Source: an uncultured Pseudorhodobacter sp.
GTDB taxonomy: Bacteria; Pseudomonadota; Alphaproteobacteria; Rhodobacterales; Rhodobacteraceae
Assembly: GCA_913062925.1 (NCBI GenBank)
Contig: CAJXWJ010000011.1
Span: forward strand, 1 to 60,193
Length of the DNA stretch: 60,193 bases
Reading direction: 5' to 3'
Shown: positions 34,491 to 41,534 of the stretch, piece after piece
Layout: every line of letters begins with the position of its first letter
Numbering within the stretch: the stretch's first letter is position 1
Notes under the pieces: generated by a model
Told to the model about the DNA's origin: nothing
The model's database searches: none
What the model saw: the letters and a program-made list of their open reading frames with translations, nothing else
Program-made: the position numbers and the translations under genes

Positions 34491-35264
34491 TTAGAGCCCC
34501 TTCAGGCAGGTGGTGAGCAGCGCTGAGTCTGGGTGTTGCAGGCCGTCGATGACGCTGAAGTGGTGCAGGCCTGGATCGACGGTCCAAGCGCAATCCCAGG
34601 ATTCTGACAGGGTGCGGGCCTGCCACAGAAAGGCTGGGCGTTCATTGCCGCCGACCCAGATATGGGCGTCGCAGGCGCGGGCGTGATGCGCCGGGCTTTC
34701 GGCAAGGGCTTCTTCGGGGTCGAGCCAGAGGGTCTGGTTCATCTCGGTTTGCAGCAAGGGTTCCAGATCGGCGAGCGGCGAGATCGGCACCACGCGGGCG
34801 GTGCGGGGGTGGTGGTGATCAGCGCAGCCCATGCGCGCGGCCAGATGGCCGCCCGCCGAATGGCCGGTGATGACCAAGGGCCCTGCGACTTCGGCGGCAG
34901 CCACGGCGACAGCATTGGCGATTTCGGCGGTGATGTCGCGAATGCGGGCCTGAGGTGCCAGCGTGTAAGACGGCATCGCGCAGGCCCAGCCGCGCGCCAG
35001 CGCCCCTGCCGCCAGATGCGACCAGCTTTCCCGCCCCATCGCCAGCCAATAGCCGCCATGCACAAAGACCAAAAGGCCGCGCGGGGTGGATTGGGGCAAG
35101 AACAGATCCAAGGCTTGGCGTGGTTCTGGGCCATAAGGCAGGCCCAGCCGCGCGGATTTACCCAGGTTTGCGCGAAAGGCGGCGGCTTTTTGCGCCCAAA
35201 GATCCGGCAGCGCGTCAGAGCCCGGAATAAAGGCGCCATTGGCGTATTCGCGGTCCATATCCAT
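34491..35264 (-). CDS. Alpha/beta hydrolase (kynurenine formamidase/esterase-like)
   Basis: Soluble serine hydrolase, 257 aa. The oxyanion motif HGGYW, nucleophile elbow GHSAGGHLAAR and catalytic histidine in LHHFSVIDGL are present. HGGYW and this length are typical of the arylformamidase/esterase branch, but no kyn genes are nearby, so the substrate is open. Several in-frame ATGs exist at 35288, 35270, 35264 and 35258. GGAG eight bases before 35264 favours that one (MDMDREYANG). It is divergent from the aldehyde dehydrogenase across a region with a strong hairpin. Confidence 0.82.
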   Translation of the reverse strand: MDMDREYANGAFIPGSDALPDLWAQKAAAFRANLGKSARLGLPYGPEPRQALDLFLPQSTPRGLLVFVHGGYWLAMGRESWSHLAAGALARGWACAMPSYTLAPQARIRDITAEIANAVAVAAAEVAGPLVITGHSAGGHLAARMGCADHHHPRTARVVPISPLADLEPLLQTEMNQTLWLDPEEALAESPAHHARACDAHIWVGGNERPAFLWQARTLSESWDCAWTVDPGLHHFSVIDGLQHPDSALLTTCLKGL

Positions 35265-35293
35265 CGCCATCTCTCCAGATTTTATCATAGTTT

Positions 35294-35323
35294 AAGTCCA
35301 GTCGCCCTTGGGGAACTGGACTT
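35294..35323. promoter_or_regulatory. Inverted repeat between hydrolase and dehydrogenase genes
   Basis: AAGTCCAGT (35294-35302) and ACTGGACTT (35315-35323) form a perfect 9-bp dyad. The inner CCC-TT-GGG can extend it. No T-run follows, so an operator for the two divergent genes, or a 5' UTR structure of the dehydrogenase, is more likely than a terminator. Confidence 0.55.
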
Positions 35324-35373
35324 TCAGCCTCTCAGGATGCATTGCAGAGTCAACCGCGAAATGGGAGATCCAA

Positions 35374-36852
35374 ATGCTCGATTCCGTCACCGATCTGCGT
35401 TCCATGTTGAAAGATCCTGCGCTGTTGCCGAACAAGGCATATATCGCGGGCGAATGGGTCGAGGCCGCCGATGGCGCGACCTTTGCTGTCACCAACCCCG
35501 CACGCGGCGATGTGATCGCGCATGTGCCCGATCTGACCCGCGCCGATGCGGCCCGCGCCATTGCCGCCGCTGATGTGGCGCGCCGCGACTGGGCTGCGCG
35601 CACCGGCAAGGAACGCGCGCAGGTGATGCGCAAGTGGTTTGATCTGTGCATGGCCGCGCAAGACGATCTGGCCGCCATCCTGACCGCCGAGATGGGCAAG
35701 CCTTTGGCCGAGGCCAAGGGCGAGGTCGCCTATGGCTCGGCCTATCTGGAATGGTTTGGCGAAGAGGCCAAGCGCACCTATGGTGAGATCATTCCCGGCC
35801 ATATGCGCGACAAGCGGATTTCGGTGTTGAAGCAGCCGATCGGGGTTTGCGCCTCGATCACGCCTTGGAACTTTCCCAATGCGATGATCGCCCGCAAGGT
35901 GGCCCCCGCCTTGGCAGCAGGCTGCGGCTTTGTGGCCCGCCCTGCGGCCGAAACGCCGCTGTCGGCGATTGCGCTTGCGGTTCTGGCCGAGCGCGCCGGC
36001 GTGCCTGCGGGGGTGTTTTCGGTCATCACCTCAAGCCGCTCGTCCGAGATTGGCAAAGAGTTCTGCGAGAACAAGGCCATTCGCAAGCTGACCTTCACCG
36101 GATCCACCGAGGTGGGGCGGATTTTGCTGCGCCAAGCTGCGGATCAGGTGCTGAAATGCAGCATGGAGCTGGGCGGCAATGCGCCGTTTATCGTCTTTGA
36201 TGACGCCGATCTGGATGCTGCCGTCGAAGGCGCGATGGTGTCGAAATTCCGCAACAATGGTCAGACCTGCGTTTGTGCCAACCGCATCTATGTGCAGGCC
36301 GGCGTCTATGATGCCTTTGCTGAAAAGCTGGCCTTGGCGGTGAAAAAGCTGTCGATTGGCGATGGTTTGGTGGCGGGCACCACGACGGGGCCGCTGATCA
36401 ACCAAGACGCGGTTGAAAAGGTGGAAGAGCATATCGCAGATGTCTTGGCGGGGGGCGGCAAGATCGTCACCGGCGGCAAGCGTCACGCTTTGGGTGGCAC
36501 CTTCTTTGAGCCAACCGTGGTGACGGGTGTGACGCCTGACATGATGGTGGCCAATGAAGAAACCTTTGGCCCGCTTGCGCCCTTGTTCAAGTTCGATACC
36601 GAAGCAGAGGTGATCGCGCGCGCCAATGACACGATCTTTGGCTTGGCGTCTTATTTCTATGCTCGCGACATCGGTCGAATCACCCGTGTGCAAGAGCAGC
36701 TGGAATACGGCATGGTCGGGGTGAACACCGGCCTGATCTCGAACGAGATGGCGCCTTTTGGCGGCGTCAAGCAATCGGGTCTGGGCCGCGAGGGCAGCCA
36801 CCACGGCATCGACGACTATATGGAACTGAAATACGTCTGCCTGTCGATCTAA
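35374..36852 (+). CDS. gabD: NAD(P)-dependent succinate-semialdehyde dehydrogenase
   Basis: Aldehyde dehydrogenase superfamily enzyme, 492 aa, that oxidises succinate semialdehyde to succinate. The catalytic glutamate is in MELGGNAPFIVFDDAD, and the catalytic cysteine is in FRNNGQTCVCANRIYVQ. The double cysteine CVC is typical of GabD and the fold ends in GLGREGSHHGIDDY. ATG 35374 has GGGAG upstream. No gabT or transporter is nearby, so the source of the semialdehyde is not shown. The gene ends in a clear terminator. Confidence 0.92.
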   Translation: MLDSVTDLRSMLKDPALLPNKAYIAGEWVEAADGATFAVTNPARGDVIAHVPDLTRADAARAIAAADVARRDWAARTGKERAQVMRKWFDLCMAAQDDLAAILTAEMGKPLAEAKGEVAYGSAYLEWFGEEAKRTYGEIIPGHMRDKRISVLKQPIGVCASITPWNFPNAMIARKVAPALAAGCGFVARPAAETPLSAIALAVLAERAGVPAGVFSVITSSRSSEIGKEFCENKAIRKLTFTGSTEVGRILLRQAADQVLKCSMELGGNAPFIVFDDADLDAAVEGAMVSKFRNNGQTCVCANRIYVQAGVYDAFAEKLALAVKKLSIGDGLVAGTTTGPLINQDAVEKVEEHIADVLAGGGKIVTGGKRHALGGTFFEPTVVTGVTPDMMVANEETFGPLAPLFKFDTEAEVIARANDTIFGLASYFYARDIGRITRVQEQLEYGMVGVNTGLISNEMAPFGGVKQSGLGREGSHHGIDDYMELKYVCLSI

Positions 36853-36875
36853 GATCGGCAAAGCGGCAAGGCATG

Positions 36876-36905
36876 AAAACGGCGGGGGAAACCCTGCCGT
36901 TTTTT
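36876..36905 (+). terminator. Intrinsic terminator of gabD
   Basis: A 12-bp stem (36876-36887 with 36892-36903, one G-U pair), a GAAA tetraloop and a T-run lie 23 bp after the stop. An AT-rich stretch TATTATATATATATTT follows. Confidence 0.92.
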
Positions 36906-36936
36906 ATTATATATATATTTCAGTCGGTTAGATATT

Positions 36937-36951
36937 TGCTATCGCATAGCA
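36937..36951. promoter_or_regulatory. 15-bp palindrome upstream of the repeat-bearing secreted protein
   Basis: TGCTAT-CGC-ATAGCA is a perfect dyad 97 bp before the next start codon. It is immediately downstream of AT-rich DNA and could be an operator. No known consensus was recognised. Confidence 0.35.
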
Positions 36952-37047
36952 GTCGCGCGATTTTGCCTAGCGTGGGGCTTTGGCGCTTTATCGGGTCATT
37001 CGCCAAGGGCAGTGCTCGCCTTTGGCCCAACCCCGAAAGGATGCGTC

Positions 37048-37602
37048 ATGTTGCTAGGTTTCACCCCCAAATCTGTTTCCCTCAAGCAGGCCGTTGTGGC
37101 CGCTGTCACTGCACTTGCCATCGCCGTTCCGGCTGCCCCTGCCTTGGCTTGGGGCCAGCGTGAACGCGATACGCTAACGGGGGTTGCAGGCGCGCTATTG
37201 ATCGAAAACGTGATCCGCAACAGCCGTCATACCCAAGCCCAAGCCGCGCAGCCGCAGTATGTGCCACAGCCGCAGCCGCGCTATGTCGAACCGCACTATC
37301 AGCCGCGCTATGTCGAGCCGCAATACCAACCGCGCCGTCGTCACTATGAGCAACGCGTTGTGGTTGCGCCTTCGATCTATGCCACACCTGCTGCTGATGC
37401 GTTTAAAAGCTATTCTTGGGCAGAGCGGCGGATGATCCAGCGCCGCCTTGCCGTCTTTGGTTACTACGATGGCGGGGTTGATGGTTCGTTCGGGCCGGGC
37501 ACCTATTCGGCGATCACCGCCTATGCCAATGCACAAGGTCAGGGCCGCGCGCTGCGCGCCACCAATACCGCCTATGCGGTCTATGATGGGCTGATTTACT
37601 AA
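37048..37602 (+). CDS. Secreted protein with PRYVEPxYQ repeats and peptidoglycan-binding-like domain
   Basis: 184-aa exported protein. The signal peptide ends near PALAWGQ. A central region at about 75-110 is rich in Tyr, Pro, Gln and Arg, with PRYVEPHYQ directly repeated as PRYVEPQYQ. The C-terminal part (MIQRRLAVFGYYDGGVDGSFGPGTYSAI, split over two helices) resembles a PG_binding_1 domain, which recognises peptidoglycan. GAAAGG seven bases upstream supports this start. The substrate and role are unknown; cell-wall attachment is likely. Confidence 0.8.
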   Translation: MLLGFTPKSVSLKQAVVAAVTALAIAVPAAPALAWGQRERDTLTGVAGALLIENVIRNSRHTQAQAAQPQYVPQPQPRYVEPHYQPRYVEPQYQPRRRHYEQRVVVAPSIYATPAADAFKSYSWAERRMIQRRLAVFGYYDGGVDGSFGPGTYSAITAYANAQGQGRALRATNTAYAVYDGLIY

Positions 37603-37613
37603 GCGCTGATATG

Positions 37614-37644
37614 CAACAGGCCTGAGATCGCCTCAGGCCTGTTG
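37614..37644. terminator. Bidirectional hairpin between the secreted-protein gene and hsp20
   Basis: A perfect 13-bp stem (37614-37626 with 37632-37644), CAACAGGCCTGAG and its complement, with a 5-nt loop lies between convergent stops. It lacks a strong T-tract but is long and GC-rich. Confidence 0.75.
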
Positions 37645-37665
37645 GTTGTGCGTTGGCGTGGGCGC

Positions 37666-38121
37666 TTAGGCTTCGATGGTTGCCATGGTTGCGCTGACGC
37701 CGCGGCCAATTTCGATGCGGCGCGGTTTCAGTGCCTCTGGCATTTCGCGCAGCAGATCAATATGCAGCATGCCGTGTTCGTGAACAGCCCCCGACACTCG
37801 CACATGGTCTGCCAAAGCAAAGCGGCGGTCAAAGGCACGGGTAGCAATGCCACGGTGCAGATAGGTCTTTGCGCTATCGTCAGGCGCCTTGCGGGCGCTG
37901 ACATGGACGGCGTTTTCCTTGACCTCGACCGAAAGATCGTCGGGCGAAAAGCCTGCAACCGCGATCGAGATGCGATAGGCATCTTCGGCGGTTTTTTCGA
38001 TGTTATAGGGGGGGTAGCTGGGCTGGGCCACATCGGCAGTCAGCGCGCGATCCATCAGATCGGCAATGCGGTCAAAGCCAACGGTGGCGCGATAAAGCGG
38101 GGCAAAATCCAAAGTACGCAT
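37666..38121 (-). CDS. Small heat-shock protein Hsp20/IbpA family
   Basis: ATP-independent holdase chaperone of 151 aa. The alpha-crystallin domain runs from about PPYNIEKTAEDAYRISIAVAG to the conserved terminal strand. GMLHIDLLREMPEALKPRRI carries a C-terminal I-x-I-like anchor (RRIEIG). The protein begins MRTLDFAPLYRATVGFDRI, as in IbpA-type proteins. A CTTGAAA-N15-CCCAAAT element about 115-145 bp upstream resembles a heat-shock sigma-32 promoter. Confidence 0.93.
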   Translation of the reverse strand: MRTLDFAPLYRATVGFDRIADLMDRALTADVAQPSYPPYNIEKTAEDAYRISIAVAGFSPDDLSVEVKENAVHVSARKAPDDSAKTYLHRGIATRAFDRRFALADHVRVSGAVHEHGMLHIDLLREMPEALKPRRIEIGRGVSATMATIEA

Positions 38122-38236
38122 AGCATCCTCTTTCAAGCGATGTCGGGCAGGCAGGGCCTGCGCCGTGGTGATGCCTTCCCTGATGGGCAAGGCGGGAAAT
38201 CCTTGGGCCCATGATTGGCATCCCAAGACCTCTTTG

Positions 38237-38265
38237 ATTTGGGAAGGCGCGGCAGCGGTTTCAAG
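38237..38265 (-). promoter_or_regulatory. Putative sigma-32 (RpoH) promoter of hsp20
   Basis: On the minus strand CTTGAAA (38265-38259) is followed after 15 bp by CCCAAAT (38243-38237), close to the enterobacterial heat-shock consensus CTTGAAA-N11-16-CCCCATnT. A 5' untranslated region of about 105-110 nt would result. It contains a CTTGGG...CCCAAG hairpin. Confidence 0.5.
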
Positions 38266-38278
38266 CCCTGGCCCAGAG

Positions 38279-39085
38279 CTAGGGTGTCAGGAATTTCGCG
38301 CCGCTGGCCTTGCCGCCCGAAAGCGTGCTGATGTGCTTGCCCACTGTCAGGTTTGGCGGGCTCTGCTTGGCCAATTCTGCCCGCAGACTTTGGAGTGGTC
38401 TTTGCAACACGGCCCCCAGCGCCACCTTTTTCCCCTTGGCCTCGGCCTTGGCGGAAATCACCGAAACGATCACTGCGGCGCCGTTTTGCATCGCAAAAAC
38501 CGGTGCGCCTGAAGAGCCATAGTCGATGTCGCAAGACATCACCAAGACCGTGGTCGAGGCGTCGATCACATGGCAAAGCTCTTGCAGCGAGGGCACCTCT
38601 GCTCGATTTTGCGCGTAAGAGACCACCCCTACCTCGGCGCCGATGCCGGTGGTGTCCGCCGTGGCAAAGGCTGTGATCGAGGGTTGGCGGATCGGCTGAT
38701 CCAGTTGGATCAGGGCAATGTCATTGCCGACACGGTCCAGATCCGAGGCATGATCGGGCCGGTAATCTGGATGTGTCACCGCGATGGCGGCCCTTCGATA
38801 GGCCTCGGCACGACCATTGCGCAGGCCGGCCAGAAACTGGATATCCTTTGGAGCAACCTTTTCGCCGGTGTTCTTGTCGTAAAGGCAATGCGCGGCCGTC
38901 AGCACCAGATCAGGCGCAATCAGCGCCCCCGAGCAAAAGCCATGCCTGCCAAGATCCAACCGCCCTACCGCGTTCCACCCCTTTGACTGATCCGCGGTTT
39001 GCAAGCCTATCAAAGGCGCCTCCCGCGTAAGGGCGGCTGCGGCAAGCCAAGGCAAAACCAGCGTTAAAATCAAGCCAAGTCGCAT
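38279..39085 (-). CDS. Secreted trypsin-like serine protease
   Basis: S1-family endopeptidase, 268 aa, with signal peptide MRLGLILTLVLPWLAAAAL. The catalytic triad is visible: His in VLTAAHCLYD, Asp in VGNDIALIQLDQP, and Ser in DYGSSGAPVFAM. The usual GDSGGP reads YGSSGAP, which still offers the serine and an oxyanion loop. No transmembrane or PDZ domain follows, so it is not DegP-like. It lies 36 bp after glcF on the same strand and could be co-transcribed. Confidence 0.87.
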   Translation of the reverse strand: MRLGLILTLVLPWLAAAALTREAPLIGLQTADQSKGWNAVGRLDLGRHGFCSGALIAPDLVLTAAHCLYDKNTGEKVAPKDIQFLAGLRNGRAEAYRRAAIAVTHPDYRPDHASDLDRVGNDIALIQLDQPIRQPSITAFATADTTGIGAEVGVVSYAQNRAEVPSLQELCHVIDASTTVLVMSCDIDYGSSGAPVFAMQNGAAVIVSVISAKAEAKGKKVALGAVLQRPLQSLRAELAKQSPPNLTVGKHISTLSGGKASGAKFLTP

Positions 39086-39121
39086 CGTCCCTCCCCGCGA
39101 TGGCGCAAGGCTAGGCCAGAA

Positions 39122-40408
39122 CTACGGCTGATTTATGGCATCCAAGCCGCGCGGGCGTGGCCCGCCTGTGGCCCAATCCAACAGCTCGACCGTATGCACC
39201 ACCGGCACGCCCGTGGCCGATCCGATCTGCATCATACAGCCGATATTGCCCGCCGAGATGATATCGGGCTTCTTGGCTTCCAGCGTTTGCACCTTGCGCG
39301 CCTTCAGCTGCGCCGAAATCTCGGGCTGGAGCAGGTTATAGGTGCCCGCCGATCCGCAGCACAGATGGCTGTCGGCAGGTTCCACCACGGTGAATCCCAC
39401 CCGTTTCAGCAAATCTTTCGGCGCGGTCTTGATCTGCTGACCGTGCTGAAGGCTACAGGCGGCATGATAGGCCACCCGCAAGCCCTTTGGCGCGCCCTCA
39501 GGCAGCCCCAGCTTCACCAACAGCTCCGAGATATCCATCGTCAGCGCCGAAACCGCCGCCGCGTCGTCCGAGCCGATCATATGGCCGTAATCCTTGACCG
39601 TGGTGCCGCAGCCCGAGGTATTGATCACAATCGCATCCAGACCCGCACCGCGCTTTTCCGCCATAAAGGCCGCGATATTGCCTTGGGCCGAGGCATGGCT
39701 TTCCGCCTCGCGCCCCATGTGATGCGTCAGCGCCCCGCAGCAGCCCATGCCCTGCGGCACCACCACCTCGCAGCCAAGCCGCCGCAGCAGCCGAATGGTG
39801 GCATCATTGATATCGGTGTTCAGCGCCTTTTGCGCACAGCCCGTCATCAGCGCTACCCGCATCCGCTGCGGTGCGGTCGGGGCAAAGCTTTGCGGATCAT
39901 CATTGCGGCTGACCGGCGGAATGGTCTTGGGAGCCATCGCCAGCATCGCCCGCAGCCGCGCATCCGGGATCAGCCCGGCAAAGGGCCGCCCCAGCTTGGC
40001 CGCAAACAAGGCCAGCCGAAACCGCGTCGGATGCGGGATCACCTTGGCCAAAACCCAGCGCAGGGCCCGGTCCGACAAGGGCCGCTTGTAGGTCTTTTCG
40101 ACATAGACGCGCGCCTGATCAATCAGATGCATGTAATCGACGCCACTGGGGCAGGTGGTGGTGCAGGCAAGACAAGACAGACAGCGGTCAATATGCTTGA
40201 CGGTCTTCTCATCGGCAGGTCGGCCGGTCTCCAGCATTTCCTTGATCAGATAGATCCGGCCGCGCGGGCTGTCCAACTCATCGCCCAAGACCTGATAGGT
40301 CGGGCAAGTCGCGGTGCAAAAGCCGCAATGCACACAAGAGCGCAAAATGCTATTGGCCTCTGCCAAGGCAGGGTCTTGCAATTGCTCGGCAGTGAAATTG
40401 GTTTGCAT
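39122..40408 (-). CDS. glcF: Glycolate oxidase iron-sulfur subunit
   Basis: Iron-sulfur subunit of the membrane-associated glycolate dehydrogenase complex, 428 aa. Two 4Fe-4S motifs are present (CVHCGFCTATCPT and CLSCLACTTTCPS). Two CCG domains follow (GMGCCGALTHHMG and HLCCGSAGTYNL). It transfers electrons from GlcD toward the quinone pool. The start overlaps the glcE stop by one base (TGATG). Motif completeness and gene order make this call firm. Confidence 0.96.
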   Translation of the reverse strand: MQTNFTAEQLQDPALAEANSILRSCVHCGFCTATCPTYQVLGDELDSPRGRIYLIKEMLETGRPADEKTVKHIDRCLSCLACTTTCPSGVDYMHLIDQARVYVEKTYKRPLSDRALRWVLAKVIPHPTRFRLALFAAKLGRPFAGLIPDARLRAMLAMAPKTIPPVSRNDDPQSFAPTAPQRMRVALMTGCAQKALNTDINDATIRLLRRLGCEVVVPQGMGCCGALTHHMGREAESHASAQGNIAAFMAEKRGAGLDAIVINTSGCGTTVKDYGHMIGSDDAAAVSALTMDISELLVKLGLPEGAPKGLRVAYHAACSLQHGQQIKTAPKDLLKRVGFTVVEPADSHLCCGSAGTYNLLQPEISAQLKARKVQTLEAKKPDIISAGNIGCMMQIGSATGVPVVHTVELLDWATGGPRPRGLDAINQP

Positions 40409-41472
40409 CAGCCCATGATCCCCTGGTTGAAAACCCCGCGCGGGTCAAATTGCGCCCGCAAGGCGCGGCTTAGGGCGGCGATCCCTGCGGCTTCAGGCTG
40501 AAAGCTTGGCGTGCTTTGACCCGGCAGGCTCCGCAGCAAAGTGGCACTGCCCAAACCCGCCACAGCCGCGCGCACTGGCGCGCTGCCTGCGGGATCCAAC
40601 AGCCAGATCAAACCGCCACCCCAATCGCAAATCGCCTCCAAGCCCAAAGCGGCGATGATCCCCGCGGCCTCGGTGGGCTTGACCGCCAGCCGCCAAACCG
40701 CGCCATCGCGGGCGGCAAAAGGTGTGACATCGCGCACCGCCGACCAATCGCCCGCCGCTTCCTGCCAATCGCCCAACAGCCCGCGCAACTGGGTGGCACG
40801 ATAGGCCACAGACCCCGCCATGCCCTCAATCCGGATCATCGCGCGCCCCGCCATCCAGGCCGCCCCCGAGATGTCATAGGGCGAGCCCAACGCCTTGCGC
40901 AAATCGGCCAAACCCTCGGTAATACCGCGTTCCGCCACCAACGTCAGCTGCGCCTCAGGCACTGCTTGCACCTTGAACGCCAACTCGCTGATCACGCCAA
41001 GGCTGCCATGGCTGCCCGCCATCAGCTTAACCAGATCATAGCCGGTGACGTTTTTCATCACCCGCCCACCATTCTTGATGATCTGCCCCGCGCCATCGAC
41101 AAACCGCACCCCCAAAAGCGCATCGCGACAAGCGCCCACCTGCAACCGCCGCGGCCCCGAGGCATTCACCGCCACCACGCCGCCAAGCGTCGATGCCCCC
41201 TCGCGCCGCAACAGCCCGCGCATATCAGGCACCTCAAAGGCCAAGCGCTGCCGCTCGCCCGCCAGCACTGCCTCGATCTCAGTCAAAGGCGTGCCCGCCC
41301 GCGCCACAAGCGTCAAAGCCCCTGGTTCATAAAGCTCAACCCCGCTCAGCCCCGAGGTCTGCAAAACCTCGCCAACCGCCGCGCCAATCGTCCGGGTGCC
41401 GCCGCCCTGCACAACCAAGGCCTTCGACCCAAGGATCGCTTCGCTCAACTCCGCTTCCGTCGCAGGGCGCAT
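40408..41472 (-). CDS. glcE: Glycolate oxidase FAD-binding subunit GlcE
   Basis: FAD-linked accessory subunit of glycolate oxidase, 354 aa, with a short PCMH-type FAD domain. Visible motifs include VVQGGGTRTIGAAVG, LGGVVAVNASGPRRLQVG and GRVMKNVTGYDLVKLMAGS. It lacks the longer C-terminal part of GlcD. An in-frame TTG two codons upstream (41478) is possible, but ATG 41472 is preferred. A copy of the bipartite repeat lies between glcD and this gene. Its stop overlaps glcF. Confidence 0.95.
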   Translation of the reverse strand: MRPATEAELSEAILGSKALVVQGGGTRTIGAAVGEVLQTSGLSGVELYEPGALTLVARAGTPLTEIEAVLAGERQRLAFEVPDMRGLLRREGASTLGGVVAVNASGPRRLQVGACRDALLGVRFVDGAGQIIKNGGRVMKNVTGYDLVKLMAGSHGSLGVISELAFKVQAVPEAQLTLVAERGITEGLADLRKALGSPYDISGAAWMAGRAMIRIEGMAGSVAYRATQLRGLLGDWQEAAGDWSAVRDVTPFAARDGAVWRLAVKPTEAAGIIAALGLEAICDWGGGLIWLLDPAGSAPVRAAVAGLGSATLLRSLPGQSTPSFQPEAAGIAALSRALRAQFDPRGVFNQGIMG

Positions 41473-41483
41473 CGGCAACCCCT

Positions 41484-41530
41484 TTCATCTGTCTAAAAAT
41501 ATCCTCGGGGTCCGGGGCAGACAGCCCCGG
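41484..41530 (-). repeat. Bipartite intergenic repeat, copy C (between glcD and glcE)
   Basis: Read on the minus strand, a hairpin (CCGGGGC-TGTCT-GCCCCGG, 41530-41512) is followed by the core ending at 41484. The core matches copy B over 26 nt. It starts 5 bp after the glcD stop and ends 12 bp before the glcE start, so it sits inside the operon and carries the region before the glcE ribosome-binding site. Confidence 0.75.
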
Positions 41531-41534
41531 GGTC

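Noticed and set aside
36901-36925. AT-rich tract after the gabD terminator as a replication origin or att site
   Set aside because: It is a short TA run with no DnaA boxes or direct repeats and is better explained as terminator tail.
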